From: Bacteroidia bacterium 43-41
GTDB lineage: Bacteria > Bacteroidota > Bacteroidia > Bacteroidales > Dysgonomonadaceae
Length of the DNA stretch: 44,930 nucleotides
NCBI GenBank assembly: GCA_001898165.1
Contig: MKTD01000078.1
Span: 1-44,930, forward strand
Reading direction: 5' to 3'
How positions within the stretch are numbered: the stretch's first letter is position 1; each line of letters opens with the position of its first letter. A program made the position numbers and the translations under genes. Below are positions 15,030 to 24,742 of this stretch, one piece after another. The notes under the pieces are model-generated. The model was not told the DNA's origin, ran no database searches, and saw only the letters and a program-made list of their open reading frames with translations.

Positions 15030-17825
15030 ATGCAACGTATCTCTTACCACAGGTTATTTACAACTATTATTTTACTCTTGTCCGGGCTGGCAGGTTTCTC
15101 CCAGAAAAAGCAGCTCGACCATTCCGTTTATGATAACTGGAAAAGCCTTCAGAACATTTCCATCAGTGACGACGGCAGGTTTGTAAATGCCGTTATCAGC
15201 CCGCAAGAAGGCGACAGCATACTTTATATCTACGATTTAAAGAAAGAGAAAGAGTTAACGATTCATCGGGTAAATAAATATACACTGTCACCCGACGGAC
15301 GATTTACGGTCGGACTGTTGAAAGCGCCTTTTTCCGAAATCCGCCAGGCAAGGATCAAGAAAAAGAAAGCCGATGATTTCCCCAAAGACTCGCTGGTTAT
15401 TGTCAATAATGAAACACTTGCGTTTTACAAGATTCCCGATGTAAAATCTTACTCAACATCCACGGAAATGGCTGCACACGTTGTTTACAAAAAGAGCGCC
15501 CCGAAAGATACGGTAAAGAATAAATCGGACAATCCAAAGGATCTGCTGATCATCAGGAACCTGAATACATCGGCAGAAGACACCGTTAAAAACGCCGGAG
15601 AATTTGCTTTTAACAAGTTTGGGAACTCGCTGGCAATCTCAGTAGAACCTGAAAAAAATGATTCTGCCGATACCCGTAAAGTGCTGTTTTTCGATTTAAA
15701 AAACGGGACCAAAAAACAGATCTCGGGTGAAAAAATGGAATATAAATCGTTTTCCTTCGATGAGCCGGGAACCCAACTTGTTTACATAGCCACCAAAGAC
15801 ACCTCCAAAACTGAACAAAAGGTGTTTGATGTGAGGTATTTTAAAAACACAATGGATTCTGCCGTTGTACTTGCTTCCGAAACATCGAAGGGGTTGCCGG
15901 AGAACTGGATTTTCAATGAAAACTCAAGGCCGTCCTTTAGCAAAAACGGCGAACGGATCCTCATTGGCGCTGCACCAAAACAGATGCCTAAAGACACAAC
16001 TATTGTCGATTTTGAAACAGCCACCCTCGATATTTGGCACTGGAAAGATCCGGTTGTGCAGCCACAACAACTTACCCGGCTAAAAAATGAATTGCGCAGG
16101 ACTTACTCCGGCGTTATCTATCCCGGCCGCCCCCATGAATTTATCTCCATAGCCAACGAACAGATGCCCGACGCATCGTTTTCCGGCGAAGGGAACGGAC
16201 GTTTTGTCCTTCTCACATCCAGGTTACCGTACGAGATTGAGAGCCAATGGGATATTTCTCAAAAAATGGACACCTGGATTTACGATATGCAATCCCGTCA
16301 ATTGGTCGAAATTGCTAAACCTGTTCCGGGAAGACCTCAAATTTCGCCATCGGGTAATTTTACCTATTGGTGGAATGCCTCGGAAAAACAGTGGCATGCT
16401 TTCGACAATATAAACAGGAGAACCATCAATTTAACGGCAGAAATTCCGGTCAACTTCTGGAATGAAAAAAATGATACGCCCGGCAAACCGGATGCGTACG
16501 GGGTTGCGGCATGGGGACAAGATGACAGATTCGTGCTTTTATATGATGCCTTCGATATTTGGAAAATAGATCCTATCGGGAAACAAAAGCCGGAGAACAT
16601 CACTAAAAATGCCGGAAGAGCCGATTCCATCACTTTCCGGTACATCAACACCGATCCTGACAAGCGTTTCATTGAGCCAAAAGATCTGTTGCTCTTATCG
16701 GCGTTTGACAACAAAAGTAAAGAAAGCGGTTTTTACACGCTTAAGCAACAAGGCAAAAATCCGTTGGTAAAACGGGAACTGGATAAATACGGGTATTCTT
16801 CCGTTAAAAAGGCCAAGGACGCGGAGGTATTTGCTTTTCAAAAAAGCAATTTCAGCACATCGCCCGACCTGTACATCACTCAGAATTTATGGAAATCGGC
16901 ACAAAAACTCACCGCTATCAATCCGCAGATGAAAGATTATAACTGGGGTACAGCCGAAACGATTGAATGGACGGCATTCGATGGAAAACCATCGCAGGGA
17001 ATTCTGTATAAACCCGAAAATTTTGATCCCAACAAAAAATATCCGGTAATGATCTATTTTTACGAACAACATTCCGATGACCTTTACCGTTATTTCTCTC
17101 CTGCTCCAAGCCGATCCGTCATCAATATCCCGTTTTTCGTAAGCCGCGGATACATCGTTTTCACTCCCGATATCCATTACGGAGTGGGACACCCCGGCTC
17201 TGACGCATACAACTATGTGGTTTCGGGAGCAGAGGCATTAGCAAAGAACAGTTGGGTAGATTCGGAAAAGATGGCTATTCAGGGACAAAGCTGGGGCGGC
17301 TATCAAGTGGCGTATATAATTACCCGGACAAATATGTTTAAAGCTGCAGGGGCCGGCGCGCCCGTATCAAATATGACGAGCGCTTACGGCGGAATCCGGT
17401 GGGAAACAGGACGCAGCCGCCAGTACCAATACGAACAAACTCAATCGAGAATTGGCGCCACAATGAGCGATTCCTTACAACTCTATATTGACAACTCTCC
17501 TGTTTTCTTTGCCAACAAGGTAAACACGCCGCTGCTCATTATGCACAACGATGATGACGGCGCGGTGCCCTGGTATCAGGGAATTGAGTATTTTATGTCG
17601 CTGCGCCGCTTAGGTAAGCCTGTCTGGATGCTCCAATACAACAAGGAAGCTCATAACCTGAAGCTGCGCCGTAACGCCAAAGACCTTTCCATCCGGCTAC
17701 AACAGTTTTTCGATCATTATCTGAAAGGTGCCCCCGCCCCTGTTTGGATGACACGTGGTTTGCCGGCTATTGAAAAAGGGAAATCGTGGGGGTATGAAAT
17801 TGACGACGGGGCGGCCGGAAAATAA
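15030..17825 (+). CDS. Secreted S9 prolyl oligopeptidase-type peptidase
   Basis: This serine peptidase of the DPP IV/prolyl oligopeptidase clan cleaves short peptides, often after proline or alanine, in the periplasm or at the cell surface. The ATG at 15030 is preferred (931 residues), because it places a clean signal peptide (FTTIILLLSGLAGFSQ) at the N-terminus; an upstream ATG at 14970 adds 20 odd residues. Residues about 25-660 form the beta-propeller and about 670-931 the alpha/beta-hydrolase. The catalytic triad is visible: Ser754 in GQSWGGYQ, Asp843 in HNDDDGAVP and His875 in KEAHNLK. The sigma factor gene begins 23 bases downstream, so the peptidase may read into the SusCD regulatory locus, although its substrate is protein. 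Part of peptide nutrition typical of proteolytic Bacteroidales. Confidence 0.92.
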   Translation: MQRISYHRLFTTIILLLSGLAGFSQKKQLDHSVYDNWKSLQNISISDDGRFVNAVISPQEGDSILYIYDLKKEKELTIHRVNKYTLSPDGRFTVGLLKAPFSEIRQARIKKKKADDFPKDSLVIVNNETLAFYKIPDVKSYSTSTEMAAHVVYKKSAPKDTVKNKSDNPKDLLIIRNLNTSAEDTVKNAGEFAFNKFGNSLAISVEPEKNDSADTRKVLFFDLKNGTKKQISGEKMEYKSFSFDEPGTQLVYIATKDTSKTEQKVFDVRYFKNTMDSAVVLASETSKGLPENWIFNENSRPSFSKNGERILIGAAPKQMPKDTTIVDFETATLDIWHWKDPVVQPQQLTRLKNELRRTYSGVIYPGRPHEFISIANEQMPDASFSGEGNGRFVLLTSRLPYEIESQWDISQKMDTWIYDMQSRQLVEIAKPVPGRPQISPSGNFTYWWNASEKQWHAFDNINRRTINLTAEIPVNFWNEKNDTPGKPDAYGVAAWGQDDRFVLLYDAFDIWKIDPIGKQKPENITKNAGRADSITFRYINTDPDKRFIEPKDLLLLSAFDNKSKESGFYTLKQQGKNPLVKRELDKYGYSSVKKAKDAEVFAFQKSNFSTSPDLYITQNLWKSAQKLTAINPQMKDYNWGTAETIEWTAFDGKPSQGILYKPENFDPNKKYPVMIYFYEQHSDDLYRYFSPAPSRSVINIPFFVSRGYIVFTPDIHYGVGHPGSDAYNYVVSGAEALAKNSWVDSEKMAIQGQSWGGYQVAYIITRTNMFKAAGAGAPVSNMTSAYGGIRWETGRSRQYQYEQTQSRIGATMSDSLQLYIDNSPVFFANKVNTPLLIMHNDDDGAVPWYQGIEYFMSLRRLGKPVWMLQYNKEAHNLKLRRNAKDLSIRLQQFFDHYLKGAPAPVWMTRGLPAIEKGKSWGYEIDDGAAGK

Positions 17826-17848
17826 GACAACCGGGAAAAGCGATTTTT

Positions 17849-18427
17849 ATGCCGAATGAAGTAAAAGAACTTATCGCGTTGAAAAACGGTTCGCATAAAG
17901 CTTTCGAAGCAATTTATAACAGATACGCCGGAAAGCTTTACAACTTCATCATGACCATTTCTCATGGCGACAAGTATATGTCGGAAGAGGTTGTTCAATC
18001 TGCTTTCGTTCGCTTATGGGAAATAAAAGAAAGAATAGATGTTGAAAAATCAATTTTATCTTATCTGTCAACTATCTCGAAAAATTTATTATTCAATAAG
18101 TATCAACGTCAAACCATCGAATTTTTATATCAAAAATTCATCATAAATGAACAGGAACCCTATCACCATCAAACAGAAAATGAGATAGACCGAAAATGGC
18201 TCGAAGATTTTGTAAACGAACTTATCGAGCAGCTGCCGCCAGCAAGAAAAAGAATTTTTATATTACGTAAAAAAGAGAACTTCTCCACAAAGGAAATCGC
18301 TGAAGCAATGAATATATCCGTGAGTACGGTTGAAACGCAGCTATCGCTGGCTATGAAGTTTATGCGAAAGCAATTTGAAAAAAATTACAACAAATTGTTC
18401 GGGCTGGCGTTACTTTTGTTAATTTAA
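17849..18427 (+). CDS. ECF RNA polymerase sigma-70 factor
   Basis: This 192-residue ECF sigma factor redirects RNA polymerase to a small regulon. Region 2 spans residues about 12-80 (FEAIYNRYAGKLYNFIM, then SEEVVQSAFVRLWE, the -10 recognition helix). Region 4 spans about 130-180 (LPPARKRIFILRKKENFSTKEIAEAMNISVSTVETQLSLAMKFMR, the -35-binding helix-turn-helix). It is followed by a FecR-type anti-sigma gene and an STN-bearing TonB receptor, the standard transmembrane signalling set in Bacteroidetes. It should be held inactive by FecR until the receptor binds its ligand. The C-terminus ends in a hydrophobic stretch (LFGLALLLLI), common in this subgroup. The gap to fecR is 70 bases. Confidence 0.94.
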   Translation: MPNEVKELIALKNGSHKAFEAIYNRYAGKLYNFIMTISHGDKYMSEEVVQSAFVRLWEIKERIDVEKSILSYLSTISKNLLFNKYQRQTIEFLYQKFIINEQEPYHHQTENEIDRKWLEDFVNELIEQLPPARKRIFILRKKENFSTKEIAEAMNISVSTVETQLSLAMKFMRKQFEKNYNKLFGLALLLLI

Positions 18428-18497
18428 TGTAATGTGAAAATTTTATTAGCGGTAAACCAGCATCCGATTGTATTATAAATGTGAGACAAAATGAAAA

Positions 18498-19481
18498 ATG
18501 ATCAATAAAAACTACACCATATTGTTCGAAAAATATCTTCGGGGTGAAATTACTGCCGAAGAAACAGAGGAATTAATTAACACCATCGGTTCCGAAAATA
18601 AATTTGATAAGTTATTGGAGAACGAACTGATGAATGCAGATTCAACTATTGACGAAGAGACCAGGAAGAGGATTTTCGGCCAGATTTGTAAAGAGACTGC
18701 GGGGAAAAAAACCTATTCCCTATCAGGGAACTGGCGAAAAGTCCTACAATGGGCAGCCGTTTTCTTACTGCCGGTTCTTTCAGCCCTCACCGTCTATTAC
18801 TTTAACCAAAACCCGCAAAAATATTATCAACCCACTGTAATTACGGCACAAAACGGCGAAAAAGCCGAAGTCGTTTTACCCGATGGAAGTAACGTTTGGA
18901 TTAACTCGGGTTCCACCCTCACTTACGATAAGTATTTCAATAGGAAAAAACGTTCTGTTTACTTGCAGGGAGAGGCCTACTTTGAAGTATCAAAAAATAA
19001 AAAATGCCCCTTTATCGTCCATACAAAACAGATGGAAGTGCAGGCATTGGGAACATCCTTTAATGTCCGTTCTTACGATGCCGACTCCATAGCTACGGCA
19101 ATCTTACTGGAAGGGAAAGTAAAGGTATCCGCATCGGGACAGGAGACGGTTTTATCCGTAAATCAACGCGCCACATTCGATAAGAAAAAACAGACCCTGC
19201 TGGCAGACCGGGTAGAAGCCTTCAATTTTATTGAATGGAAAAATGGGAACATCTATTTCAGCAACCAGACATACGACGAGATTGCCCGGACCTTATCGCG
19301 AATATATAACGTAGAAATACAATTTGCTTCGGAGCAGCTCCGGCCGATGCGATTTTCAGGGACACTAGGGAGTAATGGAATCAAGAATGCATTGGATATT
19401 TTATCCATGACCTCCCCCATGTACTACGAAATGAAAAACACAACTATTGTCCTGCATCACAAAATCGAAAAAGTTAAATAA
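18498..19481 (+). CDS. FecR family anti-sigma factor
   Basis: This 327-residue single-pass inner-membrane protein links a TonB receptor to the ECF sigma factor encoded just upstream. The cytoplasmic part (residues 1-75) binds sigma. A transmembrane helix follows at about 77-97 (WAAVFLLPVLSALTVYY). The periplasmic FecR domain covers about 112-215 (VVLPDGSNVWINSGSTLTYD and VYLQGEAYFEVSKNKKCPFIVHT, with LGTSFNVRSY). The C-terminal DUF4974 domain at about 250-325 (SNQTYDEIARTLSRIYNVEIQF and FSGTLG...LDILSMTSP) contacts the receptor's STN domain. Length and domain order are normal for Bacteroidetes. Its partner receptor starts 128 bases downstream. Confidence 0.95.
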   Translation: MINKNYTILFEKYLRGEITAEETEELINTIGSENKFDKLLENELMNADSTIDEETRKRIFGQICKETAGKKTYSLSGNWRKVLQWAAVFLLPVLSALTVYYFNQNPQKYYQPTVITAQNGEKAEVVLPDGSNVWINSGSTLTYDKYFNRKKRSVYLQGEAYFEVSKNKKCPFIVHTKQMEVQALGTSFNVRSYDADSIATAILLEGKVKVSASGQETVLSVNQRATFDKKKQTLLADRVEAFNFIEWKNGNIYFSNQTYDEIARTLSRIYNVEIQFASEQLRPMRFSGTLGSNGIKNALDILSMTSPMYYEMKNTTIVLHHKIEKVK

Positions 19482-19609
19482 TATTAAATTATAAAGCTGC
19501 GTTGGAGTAAATAACTCCCTCAACTGTATTTTGTTTGTACGAGTTCCCGTTAAGCGGAGCTTATCATTTTTTGCGTAGAATTTTTTAATATTAACTCAAT
19601 TATTTGTCT

Positions 19610-22600
19610 ATGAATCAGAATCTATTACGGAAAAAAGACGGAGCTTTATGTTCAGCAAAGTTTCTTGTCACATTAATTTCTATTTTGTTTTTCTTACCTT
19701 CTTTTTCGCAGATTACCGTAAACGTACAGAACAAAACCATGCGGCAAACCTTGAAAGAAATTGAGAAAGTAAGCAATTACCGGTTCTTCTACAACGAATC
19801 GTTGCCTGTCTTGGATAAAAACAGCTCTATTCAGCTAACAAATTCAGGCATCGACAATGCCATGCAAAAGTTACTTGCCGGCACGGATGTCACGTATGAA
19901 AAAAACGACAACATTATTGTTTTGGTGGATAAAGGAGCTGTAGCCCGGCAATCGGAGGCCGCCCAGCAGAACAAAGCCACCGTCCGTGGACAGGTACTCG
20001 ACGAAGCCGGAGCCCCGATTATAGGGGCTAATGTTATAGAAGAAGGGGTAGCCGGAAGCGGAACAGTCACCGATTATAACGGTAAATTCACATTAGTTGT
20101 TTCTCCAAAAGCAAAAATCAGAATCACTTACCTCGGTTATGGAGATATCGTTCTGAATACGGCCGAAAGTACATCTTTTAACGTAGTTATGCATGAAGAC
20201 ACCCGCACGCTTAGCGAAGTTGTTGTTACAGCACTGGGTATAAAAAGAGAAGAAAAAGCACTGGGTTATTCGGTACAGGCTGTTAATGGCGACGGGCTGC
20301 AAACTGTGAAAGGAGTGGATACGGGAACCTCCCTGACCGGAAAAATTGCAGGATTGCTGGTACAAAACAGCACGGAATTTTCGGATGCACCCTCTATTCA
20401 AATCCGGGGTGAAAATCCGTTGCTCGTTATTGACGGAGTTCCATACGCCAATATGACCTTGCGGGATGTCCCTTCGGACGACATTGAGAACATTAACGTA
20501 TTGAAAGGAGCTACGGCTTCGGCACTTTACGGCTATCGGGGTGGAAGTGGCGCCATAATGGTGACCACTAAAAAAGGGCTCGCCAACAAAGGATTATCTG
20601 TTTCGGTGAATTCGGGAACCATGTTTTCTGCCGGATATTTAGCAATTCCTAAATTACAATCGGATTTTGGACGTGTGGTTAGAACAAACGCGGATGGAGC
20701 GCTCGAATATGTCCGTTCCGGTGACGGAGCCTGGGGTGTACCTTTAGATGGACGTGAAATAATACAATGGGACCCTGTCAGCAAAACAATGAAAGCTATG
20801 CCCTATTTACCTATTGGAAAAGATAATTTTCAAAACTTCTTAGATCAAGGCTATATTTTGAATAACAACGTCAATTTGGCCCAGCAAGGAGAGTTTGGAA
20901 GTTTCAGGACATCATTTACATGGGTGAATAACAAAGGACAATACCCCAACTCCACATTCGACAAATTGACCTTCAGTCTTGGAGGAGATATGAAAATCAA
21001 TAAATTCCTCCTTGCAGCATCCATGACGTATAATAAACAGACATCTCCCAACAAGGGTTTTAGCGGTTATACCGGCTATGATCCAATGTACAATCTGTTA
21101 ATTTGGTCAGCGCCGGATTACGATATCAGAGACTATAAAGATTATTGGTTGATAAAAAACGAGATCCAGAATAGTAGTTACACATCAACCAACAACAACC
21201 CATACTTCGACAGATACGAAAGGACACACAGTACCAACAGAGATATTTTTAACGGATCGGTTTCGTTGGATTATGATTTTACCTCCTGGTTGAAAGCAAC
21301 TGTCAGAAGCGGATTTGACATATACAGCGACAGACAGGATATAACTATTTCAAAAGGTTCTTTCCAAGGTGCGGGCAGCGCCACCGTTTTAGAAGGAGGA
21401 ACCCAGGTTTGGGGAGAATCGCAAAGAGGCTCTTACAACATTGGTCTTGGCAGAGGATACAGTTTGAACAACGACTTGTTGGTATCGGCCGATAAATCGT
21501 TTGGAGATATCCGCATGGAAAGTTTTATTGGTGGAACCATTTATTACACACAAAATGATGGAATGGAAGCACGCACACAGGGCGGATTAACCATACCGGC
21601 GTTCTATTCGCTGAAGGCTTCGGTAAATCCGGCAGCAGTAAGTTCCGTTATGTACAAACAACAAGTTAACAGTTTATACGGGCGGATTGCCTTATCGTGG
21701 AAAAGCCTTCTCTACGCAGAAACAACGTTGCGTAATGACTGGAGCTCGACACTCTCGAAAACAACACGTTCTTATCTGTATCCTTCCGTATCCGGAAGCT
21801 TTATCGTTTCGGAACTGTTGCCTAAATACAATTGGCTATCGCTTTGGAAGTTAAGAGGCTCGTGGACCGCTTCTAAAACTCCTGCCGATGTGTACAGTAT
21901 AAATTCTGTTTACGACATTACGTCCAATGCCTGGGGTAATTTAAGTTCCGCAGCTTATCCTTCGTCAATCCGGGGTACCGACGTACTGCCTGAATCTGCT
22001 TCCACTTTCGAAATAGGAACGGCTGTAAACATCCTAAAAAACAGAGCATCATTGGATGTAGCTTTCTATCAAAAACGTATGTATGACTTTTTAAGATGGG
22101 CGCCCATTACCCCCGCTTCAGGTTTCACATCTAACTATATCAATATTGATGAAGAAATAACAAGAAAAGGCGTCGAAGTTACCGTAAACGCCACACCCGT
22201 TATAACTCAGGATTGGCGATGGGATGTATCGTTAAACTGGTCTAAATATGCCCGTTATTATACGAAATTAGATTCAGTTTATTCAACGGACAGACCATGG
22301 GTAAAAGTAGGCGAAAGAGCCGATCATTATGTTCTCAACGATTACCAAAAAGATCCGCAAGGTAACATTATCCACAATAACGGACTACCTCTTTATTCAA
22401 ACTATCAATCCCTGTTTGGATATTATGATCCGGATTGGTTGTGGGGCTTCTCTTCATCATTACGATTCAAAGATTTCACTTTTGGCATCTCGTTAGACGG
22501 ACGTGTTGGTGGCATCACGCAGACTACCACGGAAATGTATATGTGGAGAGCCGGATCTCACCCCGAATCGGTGGTAGCGGAACGTTTCTTGGATGCCAAT

Positions 22601-23020
22601 CAGCCCGGGACAAGAAATTATATAGGACAGGGAGTAAAGGTAGTGTCAGGATCGGCAACGTATGACACCTACGGTAACATAATAAGCGATAACAGAACAT
22701 ATGCGCCAAACGATGTAGCCGTGACTTATCAAACCTACATCAACAACCTGCACAGAGGAACAGCATGGGGAGGATCACCCTCTTCTTTGGACGCATATTC
22801 GACAACTTTCTTTAAAATCAGGGAGATATCGCTTTCTTATGATCTTCCCAAATCCATTTTTGAGAAGTTCCGAGCCAACAGTGCTTCTATTTCAGCTATC
22901 GGACAGAACGTATTCTTATGGGCAAAACAATTTAAGTATTCCGATCCTGATGGAGGTTCAGAAAATTTCAGTGACCCGTCCATCCGTTATTTAGGTTTCA
23001 ACTTGAGAGTTGTTTTTTGA
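19610..23020 (+). CDS. SusC/RagA-like TonB-dependent receptor with STN domain
   Basis: This outer-membrane receptor of 1136 residues imports oligosaccharides or other ligands together with a SusD partner. The order seen is: signal peptide (LVTLISILFFLPSFSQ), STN secretin/TonB signalling domain at about 33-100 (MRQTLKEIEKVSNYRFFYNES), carboxypeptidase-D-like beta-sandwich at about 120-205 (VRGQVLDEAGAPIIGANVIEEG), the SusC linker LSEVVVTALGIKREEKALGYSV near 205, the plug with ENINVLKGATASALYGYRGGSGAIMV near 285, then the beta-barrel ending in ..RVVF. The STN domain marks it as a signal-transducing receptor that works with the FecR/sigma pair upstream. ATG 19610 is preferred to TTG 19604. The SusD-like gene follows. 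The GH16 gene downstream suggests a beta-glucan ligand; this is inference. Confidence 0.96.
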   Translation: MNQNLLRKKDGALCSAKFLVTLISILFFLPSFSQITVNVQNKTMRQTLKEIEKVSNYRFFYNESLPVLDKNSSIQLTNSGIDNAMQKLLAGTDVTYEKNDNIIVLVDKGAVARQSEAAQQNKATVRGQVLDEAGAPIIGANVIEEGVAGSGTVTDYNGKFTLVVSPKAKIRITYLGYGDIVLNTAESTSFNVVMHEDTRTLSEVVVTALGIKREEKALGYSVQAVNGDGLQTVKGVDTGTSLTGKIAGLLVQNSTEFSDAPSIQIRGENPLLVIDGVPYANMTLRDVPSDDIENINVLKGATASALYGYRGGSGAIMVTTKKGLANKGLSVSVNSGTMFSAGYLAIPKLQSDFGRVVRTNADGALEYVRSGDGAWGVPLDGREIIQWDPVSKTMKAMPYLPIGKDNFQNFLDQGYILNNNVNLAQQGEFGSFRTSFTWVNNKGQYPNSTFDKLTFSLGGDMKINKFLLAASMTYNKQTSPNKGFSGYTGYDPMYNLLIWSAPDYDIRDYKDYWLIKNEIQNSSYTSTNNNPYFDRYERTHSTNRDIFNGSVSLDYDFTSWLKATVRSGFDIYSDRQDITISKGSFQGAGSATVLEGGTQVWGESQRGSYNIGLGRGYSLNNDLLVSADKSFGDIRMESFIGGTIYYTQNDGMEARTQGGLTIPAFYSLKASVNPAAVSSVMYKQQVNSLYGRIALSWKSLLYAETTLRNDWSSTLSKTTRSYLYPSVSGSFIVSELLPKYNWLSLWKLRGSWTASKTPADVYSINSVYDITSNAWGNLSSAAYPSSIRGTDVLPESASTFEIGTAVNILKNRASLDVAFYQKRMYDFLRWAPITPASGFTSNYINIDEEITRKGVEVTVNATPVITQDWRWDVSLNWSKYARYYTKLDSVYSTDRPWVKVGERADHYVLNDYQKDPQGNIIHNNGLPLYSNYQSLFGYYDPDWLWGFSSSLRFKDFTFGISLDGRVGGITQTTTEMYMWRAGSHPESVVAERFLDANQPGTRNYIGQGVKVVSGSATYDTYGNIISDNRTYAPNDVAVTYQTYINNLHRGTAWGGSPSSLDAYSTTFFKIREISLSYDLPKSIFEKFRANSASISAIGQNVFLWAKQFKYSDPDGGSENFSDPSIRYLGFNLRVVF

Positions 23021-23154
23021 CCAGGTAATAAATAAACTATCCTTTATACATAAGTATGGAACAAGCACTTAAATCAATTGCACCCAAACCCGGGCAAACG
23101 ATTATCGCAAGTTCGGTAAACTTAGACTTTAATGAAAAAAATAAAAAAAATCGT

Positions 23155-24687
23155 ATGAAAAAGATTTATTCTAACATAAGGAAATTCACGGTATTCACTT
23201 TATCTGTTTTTACTTTGTTGAGTTGCAATAACTTTGAAGACATCAACACAAATCCCGATGACACCACCAACGTAAGCGCTTCTCTACTTGCCACTAATGT
23301 TATCTTGCGCATAACCAAGTTCGCCGGAAGGGACGGAAAGTCCCTAATTGCAGATAATGCGCTTCCCAAATACGTTGGGTACGCAAATGAAGGTCAAATG
23401 GATCAGCAATACAACAAAATCGGGAGCAGTGATTTCGGAGGAATGACCATTCTTCCAAATATTGAAAAGATGATTGAATATGCACAGGGCGGCGTTATGG
23501 AAGATTCATACAAAGGACTTGGAGCATATGCGAAAGCATACACTTTTTTCCGGCTCACAATGGAGATGGGGGATATTCCCTACAGTGAAGCCGGCAAAGG
23601 AGCGCAAGGAGTCTATAAAGTTAAATACGATTCGCAGGAATCCGTATTAAAAAGTATTTTAGACGAGCTACAAGCCGCTGACCAATATTTTGCAAAAGGC
23701 CGGGCTTTTGACGGTGATCCCACACCTTATAAAGGCGATCCGGTAAAATGGAGAAAAGCGGTAAACTCTTTTGCATTAAAAGTGCTGATGACAATAGGCA
23801 AGAAAGAAACTGTAGGTGGAATAAATGTAAAATCACGTTTTGCCGAAATTATATCAGCAGGAAACATCCTCGATAGCTCAACCGGATTTCTCGGACTGGA
23901 GTATTCATCGCAAAACAAACATCCTCTCTCAGGAACAAACGACTTGTTTACCAGTAGAACGATTATCAGCTCCCTGCTGATTGATAACCTGAAAAAGTTG
24001 AACGACCGCCGCATCTATTATTTTGCAGAACCGGCAGGCGCACAAATCGCTGCGGGGAAAACAAAATCAGATCCCGGAGCGTACATTGGAGTAGATGTAG
24101 AGATTGAATACGCCGTTATGAATTCGGGCCATAGCAATAACCTGTACTCATTGCTGAACAAAAGGTATTTGCAGGAAGAGGCAACAGAGCCGTTGCGGAT
24201 TGTCAGCTACGCAGAACAACAACTCATTTTAGCTGAAGCCGTCTTGAAAGGGTGGATCACCGGTGATGCGAAAAGCTATTATGAATCTGGCGTAAAATCT
24301 GCCTTGGCAGATGTTATGAAAGTGAACAAGAATTATGCGCAGGACATGCCGATAGATCAGGCTTACATAGACGGATATTTTACGGGGGAAGCCGCTTTTA
24401 AAACTACTCTGCAGGAGCGGTTGCAGCAAATCTGGATGCAACGCTACATCTTGCAGTTTATGCAGGATGCCGAAACAAGCTTTTTCGAATACAGAAGGAA
24501 CGGATACCCTGTTTTTCCGATAAATGCTGCCACCAGTTTAAACGAGAACAACAAAAACGGCATCCCGATGCGGTGGTTGTATCCGGGGTCTGAAACCACC
24601 TATAACAGGGAAAACCTGATAGAGGCATTGAATCGTCAGTACGATGGATACGATGAAATCAATAAGATCATGTGGATTTTAAAGTAA
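23155..24687 (+). CDS. SusD/RagB-family lipoprotein (SusD-like_2 type)
   Basis: This outer-membrane lipoprotein of 510 residues caps the SusC-like barrel and captures ligand. The ATG at 23155 is preferred: it gives a lipoprotein signal (FTVFTLSVFTLLSC) with the acylated Cys at about residue 22, followed by NNFEDINTNPDD, a classic opening of this group. Upstream in-frame codons from 23056 would bury the signal under 33 residues. The helical scaffold includes GAYAKAYTFFRLTMEMGDIPYSEAGKG and YAEQQLILAEAVLKGW, both TPR-like SusD elements, and LQERLQQIWMQRYILQFMQDAETSFFEYRR near the end. It follows the receptor by 134 bases and ends before a hairpin at 24698. Confidence 0.94.
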   Translation: MKKIYSNIRKFTVFTLSVFTLLSCNNFEDINTNPDDTTNVSASLLATNVILRITKFAGRDGKSLIADNALPKYVGYANEGQMDQQYNKIGSSDFGGMTILPNIEKMIEYAQGGVMEDSYKGLGAYAKAYTFFRLTMEMGDIPYSEAGKGAQGVYKVKYDSQESVLKSILDELQAADQYFAKGRAFDGDPTPYKGDPVKWRKAVNSFALKVLMTIGKKETVGGINVKSRFAEIISAGNILDSSTGFLGLEYSSQNKHPLSGTNDLFTSRTIISSLLIDNLKKLNDRRIYYFAEPAGAQIAAGKTKSDPGAYIGVDVEIEYAVMNSGHSNNLYSLLNKRYLQEEATEPLRIVSYAEQQLILAEAVLKGWITGDAKSYYESGVKSALADVMKVNKNYAQDMPIDQAYIDGYFTGEAAFKTTLQERLQQIWMQRYILQFMQDAETSFFEYRRNGYPVFPINAATSLNENNKNGIPMRWLYPGSETTYNRENLIEALNRQYDGYDEINKIMWILK

Positions 24688-24697
24688 ATTTTTAATA

Positions 24698-24740
24698 AAG
24701 TCGCTTGTCGTCTTCAACACAACAAGCGACTTGTTTTTTA
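24698..24740 (+). terminator. Terminator-like hairpin between susD-like and GH16 genes
   Basis: A perfect 11-bp stem (24698-24708 AAGTCGCTTGT, 24722-24732 ACAAGCGACTT) encloses a 13-base loop and is followed by GTTTTTTA. This looks like an intrinsic terminator, yet the GH16 ATG lies only 2 bases after the T run. GH16 expression therefore needs read-through or another promoter. Confidence 0.75.
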
Positions 24741-24742
24741 TT

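Noticed and set aside
23056-23154. Upstream ATG as the start of the SusD-like gene
   Set aside because: The added 33 residues precede the lipoprotein signal, which must be near the N-terminus for export.
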